Source: Chersky-806 sp036502405 (GTDB lineage Bacteria; Actinomycetota; Acidimicrobiia; IMCC26256; JAENVU01). Taken from it: DNA of 64,000 bases. The notes beneath the pieces were generated by a model. That model was given only the letters and a program-made list of their open reading frames with translations. It did not search any database and was not told the DNA's origin. The translations under genes were made by a program, and so were the position numbers. The stretch covers positions 7,401 to 71,400 of the forward strand of contig DASXYP010000066.1 of the NCBI GenBank assembly GCA_036502405.1, written 5' to 3'. Positions 8,103 to 16,647 of this stretch are shown here, in pieces (within the stretch, counting starts at the first letter, position 1; every line of letters starts with the position of its first letter).

Positions 8103-9269
8103 ATGAATACCTCCGTGCCGCTCCCCGACGCCGACGTCTTCATCGAGCGCGCGGTCGACGAGACCGGGCTCGACGACTTCGGGACCGGCGCGTGGCGGGA
8201 CGGGCTCGACGCCCTTCTCGGCGCGCTGAGGGACGCCGAGCTGAACGACCTCGGGGCCGCCACCTACGAGTTCACCATCGGCAACGGGCTCCGCTCGCGC
8301 CTCGGCGTGGTCGACTGGCTACGGCGGGACCCTGCGATCCGCGACGAGGTGATCGAGGCTCCGGTCATCGTGCTCGGCCTGCCGCGGACCGGCACCACCG
8401 CGCTGGCCCATCTCCTCGCCGCGGACCGCGACACGCGGTCCCTGCGGACCTGGGAGGCGACGACACCCGTCCCGCCCCCCGAGGAGGCGACCGAGACGAC
8501 CGACGCCCGGATCGCCGCAACCCAGGCCGGCATCGAGATGTCGCACCAGCTGATGCCGGACCTGCCCCGCCTCTACTTCGCGACCGCGACGAGTCCCTCC
8601 GAGGCGCTGGACCTCATGGGCATGAGCTTCCGGGCCTGGCAGACGAGCGGGTCGGCCCGGATCCCCGCGTACGAGGACTGGCTCTTCGGCTGCGACATGC
8701 ACGACGGGTACGCGTTCGAGGCGGACGTGCTCCGCCTGCTCCAGCGCCACTGCCCACCGCACCGGTGGGCCTGGAAGAACCCTCCGGATGTCGCGTTCAT
8801 CGACGCCGTGCGCACCGCGTTTCCCGATGCGCGGTTCGTATGGACCCACCGCGACCCCATGGCCGCGCTCACGTCGGTGTGCAGCCTGCTCACCGTCGTC
8901 GCCGCTCCGGGTACCGACCGCTTCGATCCCACATGGCTGGGGCCGCGCCAGACCGGGGATTGGGGCACCGCGGTCGACCGCGGCCTCGAGGCTCGAGCGG
9001 CGCTCGGCGAGGCGTGCTTCGCCGACGTCTTCATGGCCGACGTCGTCGCGGATCCCATCGCCGCAGTGGCCGCGCTCTACGAGGATCTCGGGTGGCCGTT
9101 CACCGCGCACGCGGAGGCGGCCATGCGCGAGTGGTCGGCCGGCAACGCGCAGCACGCCCGGGGCGACCACACGCCCGACCCCGCCGAGTTCGGGCTGGAT
9201 CCGACAGCCGTCGCCGAGCGGTTCTCGGCCTACACCGACCGGTTCGGTGCGCGAGGAGGATGGACGTGA
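8103..9269 (+). CDS. Sulfotransferase family protein
   Basis: 388-residue PAPS-dependent sulfotransferase family member. The phosphosulfate-binding loop is clear at residues about 92–105 (GLPRTGTTALAHLL), and a 3'-phosphate-binding segment appears later (FVWTHRDPMAALTSVCSL). Actinobacterial relatives often act on lipids or small hydrophobic acceptors, but the acceptor cannot be read here. The last codons overlap the GTG start of the DUF1214 gene (GTGA), so the two are translated together and probably work in one pathway. No signal peptide, so cytosolic. Confidence 0.88.
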   Translation: MNTSVPLPDADVFIERAVDETGLDDFGTGAWRDGLDALLGALRDAELNDLGAATYEFTIGNGLRSRLGVVDWLRRDPAIRDEVIEAPVIVLGLPRTGTTALAHLLAADRDTRSLRTWEATTPVPPPEEATETTDARIAATQAGIEMSHQLMPDLPRLYFATATSPSEALDLMGMSFRAWQTSGSARIPAYEDWLFGCDMHDGYAFEADVLRLLQRHCPPHRWAWKNPPDVAFIDAVRTAFPDARFVWTHRDPMAALTSVCSLLTVVAAPGTDRFDPTWLGPRQTGDWGTAVDRGLEARAALGEACFADVFMADVVADPIAAVAALYEDLGWPFTAHAEAAMREWSAGNAQHARGDHTPDPAEFGLDPTAVAERFSAYTDRFGARGGWT

Positions 9270-10360
9270 GCGACGCCGTCGACAAGGTCGTCTCGGGGGA
9301 GGCATGGGCGGAGTTCTGCGATGCCCTCAAGGCTGCGGGTGACGACGTCCTCCGGCCCGGGGTCACCGATCCCCTCGACATCGCCGAGGGCTACCGGATG
9401 CTCACGCGGCTGCTCCGGGGTGATCTCGAAGGCCGGCTCGAGTACGGCTACCCCGCGTTCCCGCACCTCATCTGCACCTGCCACGAGACGATCAAGATCG
9501 TCGCGGAGAACCCGGACAACCTGTATCTCGGCACGTCGCTCTCGGGCCGCTACGACTACCGCATCTGGGGCACGCGCGGCGACGCGCGCTGGCTGAGCTT
9601 CAACACCTTCGCTGCGGGTGGGTTCGGGAGCGGGAACCGGCGCGGCACCGGCACCACGCTGCACGAGCACCAGCTGCGAGTCGATGACGCCGGCGGCTTC
9701 GAGCTCTTCCTCTCCCAGGAGCCGCACGACGGCAACTGGCTCGCGCTCGAGCCCGACACGTCCTCGCTCGCCATCCGCCAGACCTTCCTCCACAAGGGGA
9801 CCGACCGGCCCGCCGAGCTCCACATCGAGCGCATCGGCGGTGCCGGCGAGACGCCACCGCCGCTCTCCGCCGAGCACCTCGTGCACTCACTCGCCGCGAG
9901 CCCGGCGTACGTGCGGGCGATCACGTCGATCGGCGCGTCGTGGGCCGAGCGCAACGCCACGCACCCGAACGTCTTCTACGACGGGCAGGAGGACGACACC
10001 AAGCTCTTCAAGGACCCGCAGATCGCGTGGCACATGGCCTACGTCACGATTGCCGAGGACGAGGCGCTCGTCGTCGACTTCGTGCCCCCGGACTGCGACT
10101 ACTGGATGCTGGTCATGCACAACCACTGGATGGAGACGCTCGACTACCGCTACCACCCGGTGATCCTGAACTCCGCGACCACCCGGCGCAACGACGACGG
10201 ATCCGTCCGCTGCGTCGTCGCGCACCGCGATCCCGGGGTGCAGAACTGGTTGAGCACGGCCGGCCACGCCCGCACGATCCTCGGGGTGCGCTGGGTCGGG
10301 CCGGACGTCGTCGACGTCATCCCCGAGACGCGCGTCGTGGCGCTCGACTCGCTCGGCTGA
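9266..10360 (+). CDS. DUF1214 domain protein
   Basis: 364-residue protein of the DUF1214 family. I place the start at GTG 9266: GAGGAGG lies six bases upstream, and the codon overlaps the sulfotransferase stop as GTGA; the ATG at 9260 would sit on top of that ribosome-binding site. The C-terminal half contains the DUF1214 core (YWMLVMHNHWMETLDYRYHP, then SAGHARTILGVRW-like LSTAGHARTILGVRW). Biochemical activity of the family is unsettled. Coupling to the sulfotransferase gene is the strongest clue to its role, perhaps modification of a lipid or steroid-like substrate. Confidence 0.85.
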   Translation: MSDAVDKVVSGEAWAEFCDALKAAGDDVLRPGVTDPLDIAEGYRMLTRLLRGDLEGRLEYGYPAFPHLICTCHETIKIVAENPDNLYLGTSLSGRYDYRIWGTRGDARWLSFNTFAAGGFGSGNRRGTGTTLHEHQLRVDDAGGFELFLSQEPHDGNWLALEPDTSSLAIRQTFLHKGTDRPAELHIERIGGAGETPPPLSAEHLVHSLAASPAYVRAITSIGASWAERNATHPNVFYDGQEDDTKLFKDPQIAWHMAYVTIAEDEALVVDFVPPDCDYWMLVMHNHWMETLDYRYHPVILNSATTRRNDDGSVRCVVAHRDPGVQNWLSTAGHARTILGVRWVGPDVVDVIPETRVVALDSLG

Positions 10361-10362
10361 GC

Positions 10363-10482
10363 CGCCGTCAGCCGCCCGGCGATCTTGCTCCGACAATCCG
10401 CCGACGGAGAACTTCGACGCACCGCCGTCGGCCGCCCGGCGATCTTGCTCCGACCATCGGCCGACGGAGAACTCCGACGAAC
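10363..10482. repeat. Two tandem copies of a 60-bp hairpin repeat
   Basis: Units at 10363–10422 and 10423–10482 match at all but about six of 60 positions. Each can fold: in unit 2 CCGTCGGCCG (10425–10434) pairs perfectly with CGGCCGACGG (10458–10467); unit 1 has two mismatches. The array fills the gap between convergent genes (DUF1214 ends 10360, Coq4-like gene ends 10487), so it may also end transcription from both sides. Compare the 60-bp-spaced repeat at 1950–2046. Confidence 0.85.
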
Positions 10483-10486
10483 CGGG

Positions 10487-11497
10487 TCAGGCGTCGACGA
10501 GCGTCGGGACTGCCGGCGCCGCGTCGGGTCCCTCGACGCGCTTCGGCCCGATGTTGAACTCCTCGCGGATCTCCGCCAGCGGCCGGTGGGCGTGGGCCCA
10601 GTGGTCGAGGTCGAGCAGGTCGACGCCGCTCTCACCGCCGCGTCGCAGCGCGTCGGCGACCTGGTGCGCGTTCACCGGGTCCGAGCCGATCGTCCCGACC
10701 GCGCCGGGCGACAGCGGGACCTTGAGCATGCCGCTCTCGTAGACGCTCCATCCGAAGAACAGCAGGGAGAGCGCGGTGTCGTCGGGCATCTGCGCGGCCA
10801 TGAACGCGGTTACCTGGATCTCGCCGATCGGCGTCGCCTCGTAAGCCGCGGCCACGTGCACCCAGTCGTGGTGGGTGGTCAGCAGCGGGACGGATCCGGA
10901 TTGACCGGGCAGCGGCCAGTGGTGGCGGGCGTAGAAGTCCGACACCGCGCGACCCCACGAGCCTTCCGGCAGGTCGGCGAGCGCGGCGAAGCGCTGGACC
11001 GTCGCGGGATCGTCGGGCGCGTGGCCCTTCATGCGGGCGAACTGCTCGGCGAAGGCCCGGATGCCCTTCGCCCGGACCTCGCGCTTGACCTCGTCGGTCA
11101 TCCAGCTGTGCCGGGCGTAGTCGGCGAGCATCCAGAAGCGGTGGCCCTCGAGACTGCGCTCGAACGCGTCGAGCATGGGCTCGTCGACGTCGAGCGCCGC
11201 GGCGAGCTCGCGGGTGCGGGTCGCGATCGCCGGGTCGGGCGGGTGGATCGTGATGCCGAGCGCAATTGCGGCACCGATCAGCTGGCGCCGGAACGCCGGA
11301 TCGACGATCTGCTGCGCGACCTCGTCGAACCGGATCGGCTCGAGTCGGCTCGGGTCGACCGGATGACCGAAGACGTCGGCCGAGATCGCGGCGATCACGC
11401 TCGCGGGCGCCGGGTCGACGACACCGTTCCCGGCGAGCACGGTGCGGAGCGCGCGCGTGCCCGGCTCGACCAGCTCCGGCGGAGGGATGCGGAACAC
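10487..11497 (-). CDS. Coq4-like protein with HDxxH-x11-E site
   Basis: 336 residues, GTG start. The C-terminal half has His210-Asp211-x-x-His214 followed by exactly eleven residues and Glu226 (THHDWVHV ... IGEI), the metal-site signature of Coq4 proteins, which scaffold or process quinone-ring intermediates in ubiquinone biosynthesis. The following QVTAFMAAQMPDDTALSLLF also fits the Coq4 helix. The N-terminal 160 residues are helical with no motif I recognise. Most actinobacteria use menaquinone, so another substrate is likely. It starts nine bases after the stop of the membrane-protein gene upstream, so the two form an operon. Family assignment rests mainly on the spaced motif. Confidence 0.7.
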   Translation of the reverse strand: MFRIPPPELVEPGTRALRTVLAGNGVVDPAPASVIAAISADVFGHPVDPSRLEPIRFDEVAQQIVDPAFRRQLIGAAIALGITIHPPDPAIATRTRELAAALDVDEPMLDAFERSLEGHRFWMLADYARHSWMTDEVKREVRAKGIRAFAEQFARMKGHAPDDPATVQRFAALADLPEGSWGRAVSDFYARHHWPLPGQSGSVPLLTTHHDWVHVAAAYEATPIGEIQVTAFMAAQMPDDTALSLLFFGWSVYESGMLKVPLSPGAVGTIGSDPVNAHQVADALRRGGESGVDLLDLDHWAHAHRPLAEIREEFNIGPKRVEGPDAAPAVPTLVDA

Positions 11498-11506
11498 CGT
11501 CGGGCT

Positions 11507-12055
11507 CTAGAAGGCGTGCGCGGCGGCGAGCAGCGCAACGAGGGAGACGGACACACCGAAGTCCCACACGAGGATCAGCGTGTTGTTCGGCGCGAAGTTC
11601 TGCTTGCGCACCATCTCGTAGACATGGTTGACGCCCGCGAGGAAGAGGAACGCGACGATCGGGAGCGAGACCGCGATCATCGCCTCGATCCCGTTGTAGG
11701 TCGCGTAGAAGCACGCCGCGCTCAGGCCGAGCGACACCGATGCGAGCTCGAGCTCGAACCCGTTCGTCTGCCAGCCGATCGACGCCGCCATCGCCTTGCG
11801 GAAGACCGAGTGCATGACCGCGGAGAACAGGAAGACGAACCCGGCGAAGTAGAGGATCCACCGGAGGTCGCCCATCGCCGTGGACTCACCTGCGATCGCG
11901 CCGGGCGCCGTGGAACCGCTCAGCGCGAACGCCCAGGCCATCACGAAGAGGCCGGGCAGGATGTACGCCGATCCCTTCCCCATCGCCTGCTTCGACGCGG
12001 GCGCGCGCGATCCCGGGTCGGTCCGGGCTTCGGGTTCGGAGACGACTGCGGCCAT
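11507..12055 (-). CDS. Four-helix membrane protein, unknown function
   Basis: 182 residues from ATG 12055 (MAAVVSEPEART), with a GAGGGG ribosome-binding site eight bases upstream; an alternative ATG at 12179 would add 41 residues of low-complexity sequence. After a charged lead of 25 residues there are four hydrophobic segments: YILPGLFVMAWAFALSG, WILYFAGFVFLFSAVMHSV, IAVSLPIVAFLFLAGVNHV and LILVWDFGVSVSLVALLAAA. Two histidines (MHSVF, NHVYEM) face helix ends. I do not recognise the family. It is the first gene of a two-gene operon with the Coq4-like protein. Confidence 0.7.
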   Translation of the reverse strand: MAAVVSEPEARTDPGSRAPASKQAMGKGSAYILPGLFVMAWAFALSGSTAPGAIAGESTAMGDLRWILYFAGFVFLFSAVMHSVFRKAMAASIGWQTNGFELELASVSLGLSAACFYATYNGIEAMIAVSLPIVAFLFLAGVNHVYEMVRKQNFAPNNTLILVWDFGVSVSLVALLAAAHAF

Positions 12056-12301
12056 GGCGAGACCCCTCGGGTTGACGTCTCCACGCATCGACGGCCGGTC
12101 TCCGGACCTTGAGCCGTCCGGGTCGCGCACCACGAGGCGCGGCGTGACCGGGTGGAATCCGGCCCGCGGATCGCTCATCGGGTCGCCACCCTCGGGCCCG
12201 ACGAAATCCGGGACTTGGGTGTTTCGCCTTCCCGGAACTCGGGTATCTGGTGTGGCACGAGCCCCCCAGCTCGCAGACCCGGTGCCGAGAGGCATCGGAA
12301 T

Positions 12302-12348
12302 CGTGTCTAGAGGCCCCGACCTCCTGCCCGGGTCGGGGCCTCGACACG
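12302..12348. other. Strong hairpin in divergent intergenic region
   Basis: GAGGCCCCGACC (12310–12321) pairs with GGTCGGGGCCTC (12331–12342); outside it CGTGTC (12302–12307) pairs with GACACG (12343–12348) across a two-base bulge, giving 18 paired bases around a nine-base loop. No T-run follows on either strand. It lies between the leftward membrane-protein operon and the rightward fur–catalase operon. It could be a 5'-UTR structure or a remnant repeat. Apart from this and the FurA box, I see no gene in 12056–12434. Confidence 0.5.
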
Positions 12349-12397
12349 TCCGGGCTCGGCAGCAACGCGCGCGGTCAAAGTCCCGAGTCCCTCAAAC

Positions 12398-12418
12398 TCT
12401 TGACTCATTCCAGAATCC
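12398..12418 (+). promoter_or_regulatory. FurA-type operator/promoter
   Basis: The segment TTGACTCATTCCAGAA sits 20–35 bases upstream of the fur start. It is AT-rich against a GC-rich background and nearly identical to the mycobacterial furA operator (TTGACTAATTCCAGAA). The TTGACT also serves as a -35 element. Autoregulation by Fur and co-control of the catalase gene downstream are expected from the mycobacterial case; here that is inference. Confidence 0.75.
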
Positions 12419-12434
12419 GTGGTCTCATCGTGCG

Positions 12435-12893
12435 GTGGAAGCACACGATCGGGCCCAGGTCCTGCGCGACGTCGGTCTCCAGGTCACCGCGCAGCGCCTG
12501 GCCGTGTACGACGAGGTCGTCGGCCGACCGCACGCCAGTGCCGACGCCATCGCCACCGGGGCGCGTGCCGCGCTCGGTGCGATCTCGGTGCAGGCCGTGT
12601 ACGACGCGCTCGGCGCCCTGGTCGAGGCCGGCCTGGTGCGCCGCATCGAGCCCGCCGGCTCCCCCGCCCGGTACGAGGCGCGCGTCGGCGACAACCACCA
12701 CCACCTGATCTGCCGGGCCTGCGGCACCACCGTCGACGTCGACTGCGCGGTCGGCGCGGTGCCGTGCCTGCAGGCGAGCGACGACCAGGGCTTCGAGATC
12801 GACGAAGCCGAGGTCATCTACTGGGGGCACTGCCCCGAGTGCCGCAACGCCCGTCCCGCGTCGACGTCAAACGCCGGACAACCGACCGCTTGA
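12435..12893 (+). CDS. Fur-family transcriptional regulator (FurA-like)
   Basis: 152-residue metal-dependent repressor starting at GTG 12435, directly behind the FurA-type operator. The winged-helix part runs to about residue 80 (LRDVGLQVTAQRLAVYDEV, then ISVQAVYDALGALVEAGLVRRI). The dimerisation domain has NHHHLICRACGTTVDVDC and the C-terminal WGHCPECR, giving two zinc-type CxxC pairs plus the histidine-rich metal site. The gene is followed 32 bases later by catalase, the classical peroxide-stress pairing in which Fur represses a peroxidase. In mycobacteria the partner is KatG; here it is a monofunctional catalase. Confidence 0.93.
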   Translation: MEAHDRAQVLRDVGLQVTAQRLAVYDEVVGRPHASADAIATGARAALGAISVQAVYDALGALVEAGLVRRIEPAGSPARYEARVGDNHHHLICRACGTTVDVDCAVGAVPCLQASDDQGFEIDEAEVIYWGHCPECRNARPASTSNAGQPTA

Positions 12894-12925
12894 GACCTGA
12901 ACACTCCCCCCGCCAAGGAGGCCCC

Positions 12926-14473
12926 ATGAGCCCCGAGCCCACCGAGCCCACGACCGAGAGCACCGGCACCGCCGGCTCGACGACCAGCACCGGCGCACCG
13001 ACACCGAGCGACCGCAACTCGCTCACGGTCGGCGCCAACGGTCCGATCCTCCTGCACGACGTCCACTTCCTCGACCAGATGGCGCACTTCAACCGGGAGC
13101 GCGTCCCTGAGCGCAACGTCCACGCCAAGGGCACTGGCGCGTTCGGCACCTTCGAGACGACCGACGACGTGTCCCGCTTCACCAAGGCCGCCCTGTTCCA
13201 GCCCGGGGTGAAGACCGACATGCTCGCCCGCTTCTCGACCGTCGCCGGCGAGCAGGGCAGCCCGGACACCTGGCGCGACCCCCGGGGCTTCGCGCTGAAG
13301 TTCTACACCTCCGAGGGCAACTACGACCTCGTCGGCAACAACACCCCGGTCTTCTTCGTGCGCGACACGATGAAGTTCCCCCACTTCATCCGCAGCCAGA
13401 AGCGCCGGGGTGGCTCGGGTCTGCGCGACAACCACATGCAGTGGGACTTCTGGTCGTTGAACCCCGAGTCCGCGCACCAGGTCACCTACCTCATGGGCGA
13501 TCGCGGCATCCCGCGGACGCTGCGCCACATGAACGGCTACGGCTCACACACCTACATGTGGATCAACGCGGCCGGGCAGAAGCACTGGGTGAAGTATCAC
13601 TTCCACTCGCAGCAGGGCGTCGAGGGCCTGACCGACGTGCAGGCGGCCGAGCTCGCGGGCCAGGACGCGGACGCGCACCGTCGCGACCTGCGCGACGCGA
13701 TCGAGCGCGGCGACCACCCGCGTTGGACCCTCTCGGTGCAGGTGATGCCCTACGAGGACGCGAAGGACTACCGCGTCAATCCGTTCGACCTCACCAAGAC
13801 GTGGTCGCACCACGACTATCCGCTGATCCCGGTCGGGACGATGACTCTCGACCGCAACCCCGAGAACTTCTTCGCCGAGATCGAGCAGGCCGCGTTCGAG
13901 CCGTCCGCGCTGGTGCCCGGCATCGGCTTCTCCCCCGACAAGATGCTCCTCGGGCGCGCGTTCGCCTACAGCGACACCCACCGCTACCGCATCGGTGCCA
14001 ACTACCTGCAGCTCCCGGTCAACAAGCCTCGTGTCCAGGTGAACTCGTACACGTTCGACGGCGCGATGGCGTACGAGCACTCGGGCGACGCGCCCAAGTA
14101 CGCACCGAACAGCGAGGGCAGGCCGTACTCCGACATCACCGGCCCGGTCGACGACGGCTGGGAGGCCGACGGCGAGATGATGCGCACCGCCTACGAGCTG
14201 CGCCCCGACGACGACGACTTCACGCAGGCGGGGACGCTCGTGCGCGAGGTGTGGGACGACGCCCAGCGCGACCGCTTCGTGCACACGGTCGCGGGCCACC
14301 TGCTGAACGGGGTCAAGGGTGACGTGCTCGAGCGGGCGTTCCAGTACTGGAAGAACGTCGACGCCGACACCGGCAAGCAGATCGAGGAGCTCGTCCACGC
14401 CGGCGACGGCGCCGGATCGCGCGGGCCCGACGGCGAGCACCCACGGGATTCGAAGACCCACGCCGACCGCTGA
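12926..14473 (+). CDS. katA: Monofunctional heme catalase
   Basis: 515 residues from ATG 12926 with AAGGAGG five bases upstream. It disproportionates hydrogen peroxide in the cytosol. Signatures: RVPERNVHAKGTGAFG carries the distal histidine; RDPRGFALKFYT and NYDLVGNNTPVFFVRD follow; FDLTKTWSHHDYPLIPVG and the proximal heme region RAFAYSDTHRYRIGAN with the tyrosine ligand. Length fits the small-subunit clade. The first 35 residues are a Thr/Ser/Pro-rich tail not needed for the fold. It is coupled in an operon with the upstream Fur regulator. A second, related catalase lies at 51484–52944 on the other strand. Confidence 0.96.
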   Translation: MSPEPTEPTTESTGTAGSTTSTGAPTPSDRNSLTVGANGPILLHDVHFLDQMAHFNRERVPERNVHAKGTGAFGTFETTDDVSRFTKAALFQPGVKTDMLARFSTVAGEQGSPDTWRDPRGFALKFYTSEGNYDLVGNNTPVFFVRDTMKFPHFIRSQKRRGGSGLRDNHMQWDFWSLNPESAHQVTYLMGDRGIPRTLRHMNGYGSHTYMWINAAGQKHWVKYHFHSQQGVEGLTDVQAAELAGQDADAHRRDLRDAIERGDHPRWTLSVQVMPYEDAKDYRVNPFDLTKTWSHHDYPLIPVGTMTLDRNPENFFAEIEQAAFEPSALVPGIGFSPDKMLLGRAFAYSDTHRYRIGANYLQLPVNKPRVQVNSYTFDGAMAYEHSGDAPKYAPNSEGRPYSDITGPVDDGWEADGEMMRTAYELRPDDDDFTQAGTLVREVWDDAQRDRFVHTVAGHLLNGVKGDVLERAFQYWKNVDADTGKQIEELVHAGDGAGSRGPDGEHPRDSKTHADR

Positions 14474-14504
14474 CGACACCCCGTTCGTCGCGTTCGCGGC
14501 GCCG

Positions 14505-14864
14505 TCAGGAAAGCTCGTCGGCGTCGCGCGGCTCGAACATCTCGTTGAGCCCGCAGCTGTCGAGGACCCGCCGGACCTCGAGCGGGACCGCCTCCAACGT
14601 CATCGCGACCTCCCGCTCGCCCGCGCGCTTCCACACCACGACCAGCGCGCCGATTCCCGAGCTGTCCATGAAGGTGAGCGCGCGCAGGTCGACCACCAGA
14701 CGGTCGATGTCCTGCTCGACGGTCGCGAGCAGCTCGAGGCGGACCAGCGACGCGTTCGCGAGGTCGAGGTCACCCTCGAGCCGGACCGTCGCGACCCGGT
14801 CGGTGGTCGACGCGAGGCAGCGGAACAGGGTCTCGTCGGGCGACGGGGTTTCGGAGCTGAGCAC
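14505..14864 (-). CDS. STAS-domain protein (anti-sigma antagonist type)
   Basis: 119 residues from GTG 14864, chosen because AGGAGG precedes it by nine bases; longer frames upstream are Arg/Ser-rich and unconvincing. The single domain has the STAS pattern: VATVRLEGDLDLANASLV at the start, then RALTFMDSSGIGALVVV, where the Ser after Asp is the usual phosphorylation site. Such proteins control anti-sigma factor kinases by partner switching. It is divergent from a second STAS gene (15077) with 212 bases between them, and its end faces the catalase gene. Confidence 0.85.
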   Translation of the reverse strand: MLSSETPSPDETLFRCLASTTDRVATVRLEGDLDLANASLVRLELLATVEQDIDRLVVDLRALTFMDSSGIGALVVVWKRAGEREVAMTLEAVPLEVRRVLDSCGLNEMFEPRDADELS

Positions 14865-15076
14865 GAGCCGGGCCTCCTGACTCGACGACGGGGAACGTTT
14901 GTCATGATTTCGGCCGGACGCGCCACGGGCTTGAGTCCCCGGCGGGCGACTCGGGGTCCGAAACCACCGGAAAACCGTTGCAACCGTGCCCTCGCGCGAG
15001 CGAACCTGCGAGGAGCAGGCGCGGGTACGCCCAATCCGGCTCTCCCACCCGGGCGATTCGATCGGACGCGACACTC

Positions 15077-15481
15077 ATGGACGAGAACGGGGCGCAGACC
15101 CTTCGGCATTGGACCCTGGAATCCGGTGATCCCTTGTCGGAGGGCGCGTTCGTGTGCGCCGAGGGCGTCCTCGGCAACGCGGTCTGGGCCCGCATCCGCG
15201 GCGCACTCGGCACCGGCGCGGACCCGAGGGTCACGCGGCAGCTCCTCGATCTCCTGGACCTGCCGATCTCCGAGCTCCACGTCGATCTCGGGGCGGTGAC
15301 CTACATCGACAGCGCGGGCATCGGCTCGCTGATCGTGACCCGCCGCCAGGCCGAGTTCCGCGGGATCACGATGACGTTCGAGCGCCTGGCCCCGCTCGTC
15401 CGGGACGCGCTCTCACGCGCCGGCCTGCTGTCGTCGTTCACCGCCTGCGAGGACCGCCACCGCGACGAGTCCCAGCGCTGA
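15077..15481 (+). CDS. STAS-domain protein (anti-sigma antagonist type)
   Basis: 134 residues from ATG 15077. After a 20-residue lead the STAS fold is visible: LHVDLGAVTYIDSAGIGSLIV holds the phosphorylatable Ser in the D-S-x-G-I-G motif, followed by the helix RRQAEFRGITMTFERL. The C-terminus is short and charged. No anti-sigma kinase is adjacent, so its partner must be encoded elsewhere. It is divergent from the STAS gene at 14505–14864; the pair differ enough to have separate partners. Confidence 0.8.
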   Translation: MDENGAQTLRHWTLESGDPLSEGAFVCAEGVLGNAVWARIRGALGTGADPRVTRQLLDLLDLPISELHVDLGAVTYIDSAGIGSLIVTRRQAEFRGITMTFERLAPLVRDALSRAGLLSSFTACEDRHRDESQR

Positions 15482-15493
15482 ACGCGTCCGAGC

Positions 15494-16552
15494 TCAGACG
15501 CTGACGACGAGGCGGCCGACGGTCTCGCGCCGCTCCATCGACTCCAGTGCCTCGGGGATCTCGCCCAAACCGAGCTCCCGCCCGATCACGGTGCGGATCC
15601 TCCCGGTTCGCAGCATCTCCAGGATCGTGGCGTGCGCGACCTGGCCCTCCGAGCGCGACGGCCAGTTGAACCCGAGCGTGCGCCGGACGCCGAGCGGGTC
15701 GTTGACGTACACGAGGCAGACCCCGCACAGGGAGAAGTTGCCGTACGCGATCGGCCGCGGCGTCATGTAGCTCGCGTCCTCGAGCTGGATGTCCTCGCTG
15801 AAGCCGGCGATCAGGTGCCGACCGTTGAAGCCCATGCACTTGAACGTCTCGACGGTGACGTCGCCCCCCACGGTGTCGAAGGCGACGTCCACGCCGTGGC
15901 CGTAGGTCAGCTCCTCGACCTCGGCCGCGAAGCTCGACTCCCGGTAGTTGATCACGTGGTCCGCGCCGAGCTCCTTGCAGAACGCGACCTTGTCGTCGGT
16001 GCCGGCCGTCGCGATGACCTTCGCGCCGAGTGCCTTGCCGAGCTGCAGCACGCCCGACCCGATGCCGCCCGCGCCCGCGTGGACCAGCAACGTCTCACCG
16101 GCGAGCAGGCGCGCCCGCTCGTGCAGCGCGAACCAGCCGAGGTGAAAGGGGTAGTGCAGCGCGGCGCCGTCGACGCTGCTCATCGAGGCGGGGATCGCCA
16201 GCGCGGTCGCGGCGTCGATGATCGCGTGGGTCGCGTACCCACCGTGGGCCATGACGGGGATGCCGACCACGCGCTGGCCGATCAGGTGCTCCGCGCCCGC
16301 CCCCGCGCTCTCGACCACCCCCACCGACTCCATGCCGGGGACGAACGGCGCCTCGAGCGGCAGCGTCAGGTACCGGCCGCGGATCAGGTCGATGTCGTTG
16401 AAGTTCAGGCAGAACGCCTCGACCGCGACCCGCGCCTCGTTCGGGGCGGGTGCCGGGACGTCGACCTCCCGTCGTTCGAGCGCATCGGTCGGGGCGCCCA
16501 GCTTCGTGGCCACCCAGGCGTCACACCGGATCGATCCGTTCGACTCGCTCAT
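15494..16552 (-). CDS. Zinc-type alcohol dehydrogenase family, quinone oxidoreductase-like
   Basis: 352 residues from ATG 16552. NADPH-dependent medium-chain reductase without the catalytic-zinc cysteines of true alcohol dehydrogenases. The GroES-like part contains FCLNFNDIDLIRGRY and PFVPGMESVGVVESAG; the Rossmann part has LLVHAGAGGIGSGVLQLGKALGAKVIAT and the YRES region near KELGADHVINY. This matches NADPH:quinone oxidoreductases acting on quinones or enones. It converges with the STAS gene (12 bases apart). Confidence 0.88.
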   Translation of the reverse strand: MSESNGSIRCDAWVATKLGAPTDALERREVDVPAPAPNEARVAVEAFCLNFNDIDLIRGRYLTLPLEAPFVPGMESVGVVESAGAGAEHLIGQRVVGIPVMAHGGYATHAIIDAATALAIPASMSSVDGAALHYPFHLGWFALHERARLLAGETLLVHAGAGGIGSGVLQLGKALGAKVIATAGTDDKVAFCKELGADHVINYRESSFAAEVEELTYGHGVDVAFDTVGGDVTVETFKCMGFNGRHLIAGFSEDIQLEDASYMTPRPIAYGNFSLCGVCLVYVNDPLGVRRTLGFNWPSRSEGQVAHATILEMLRTGRIRTVIGRELGLGEIPEALESMERRETVGRLVVSV

Positions 16553-16647
16553 GACCACAGACTGTCTCGCGCCCACCCACGGAGCCAGTCCTGATCCGTC
16601 GCGGGGCCCGATGGCCGTCAGCGCGCCGGGTGGCGCGAGAGTCGTCG

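Noticed and set aside
10361..10486. Possible CRISPR or short protein repeats in the 60-bp array
   Set aside because: Only two units, no spacers and no cas genes. The open frame through it (RRSSPSADGRSKIAG) follows from the 60-base period and has no start or family.
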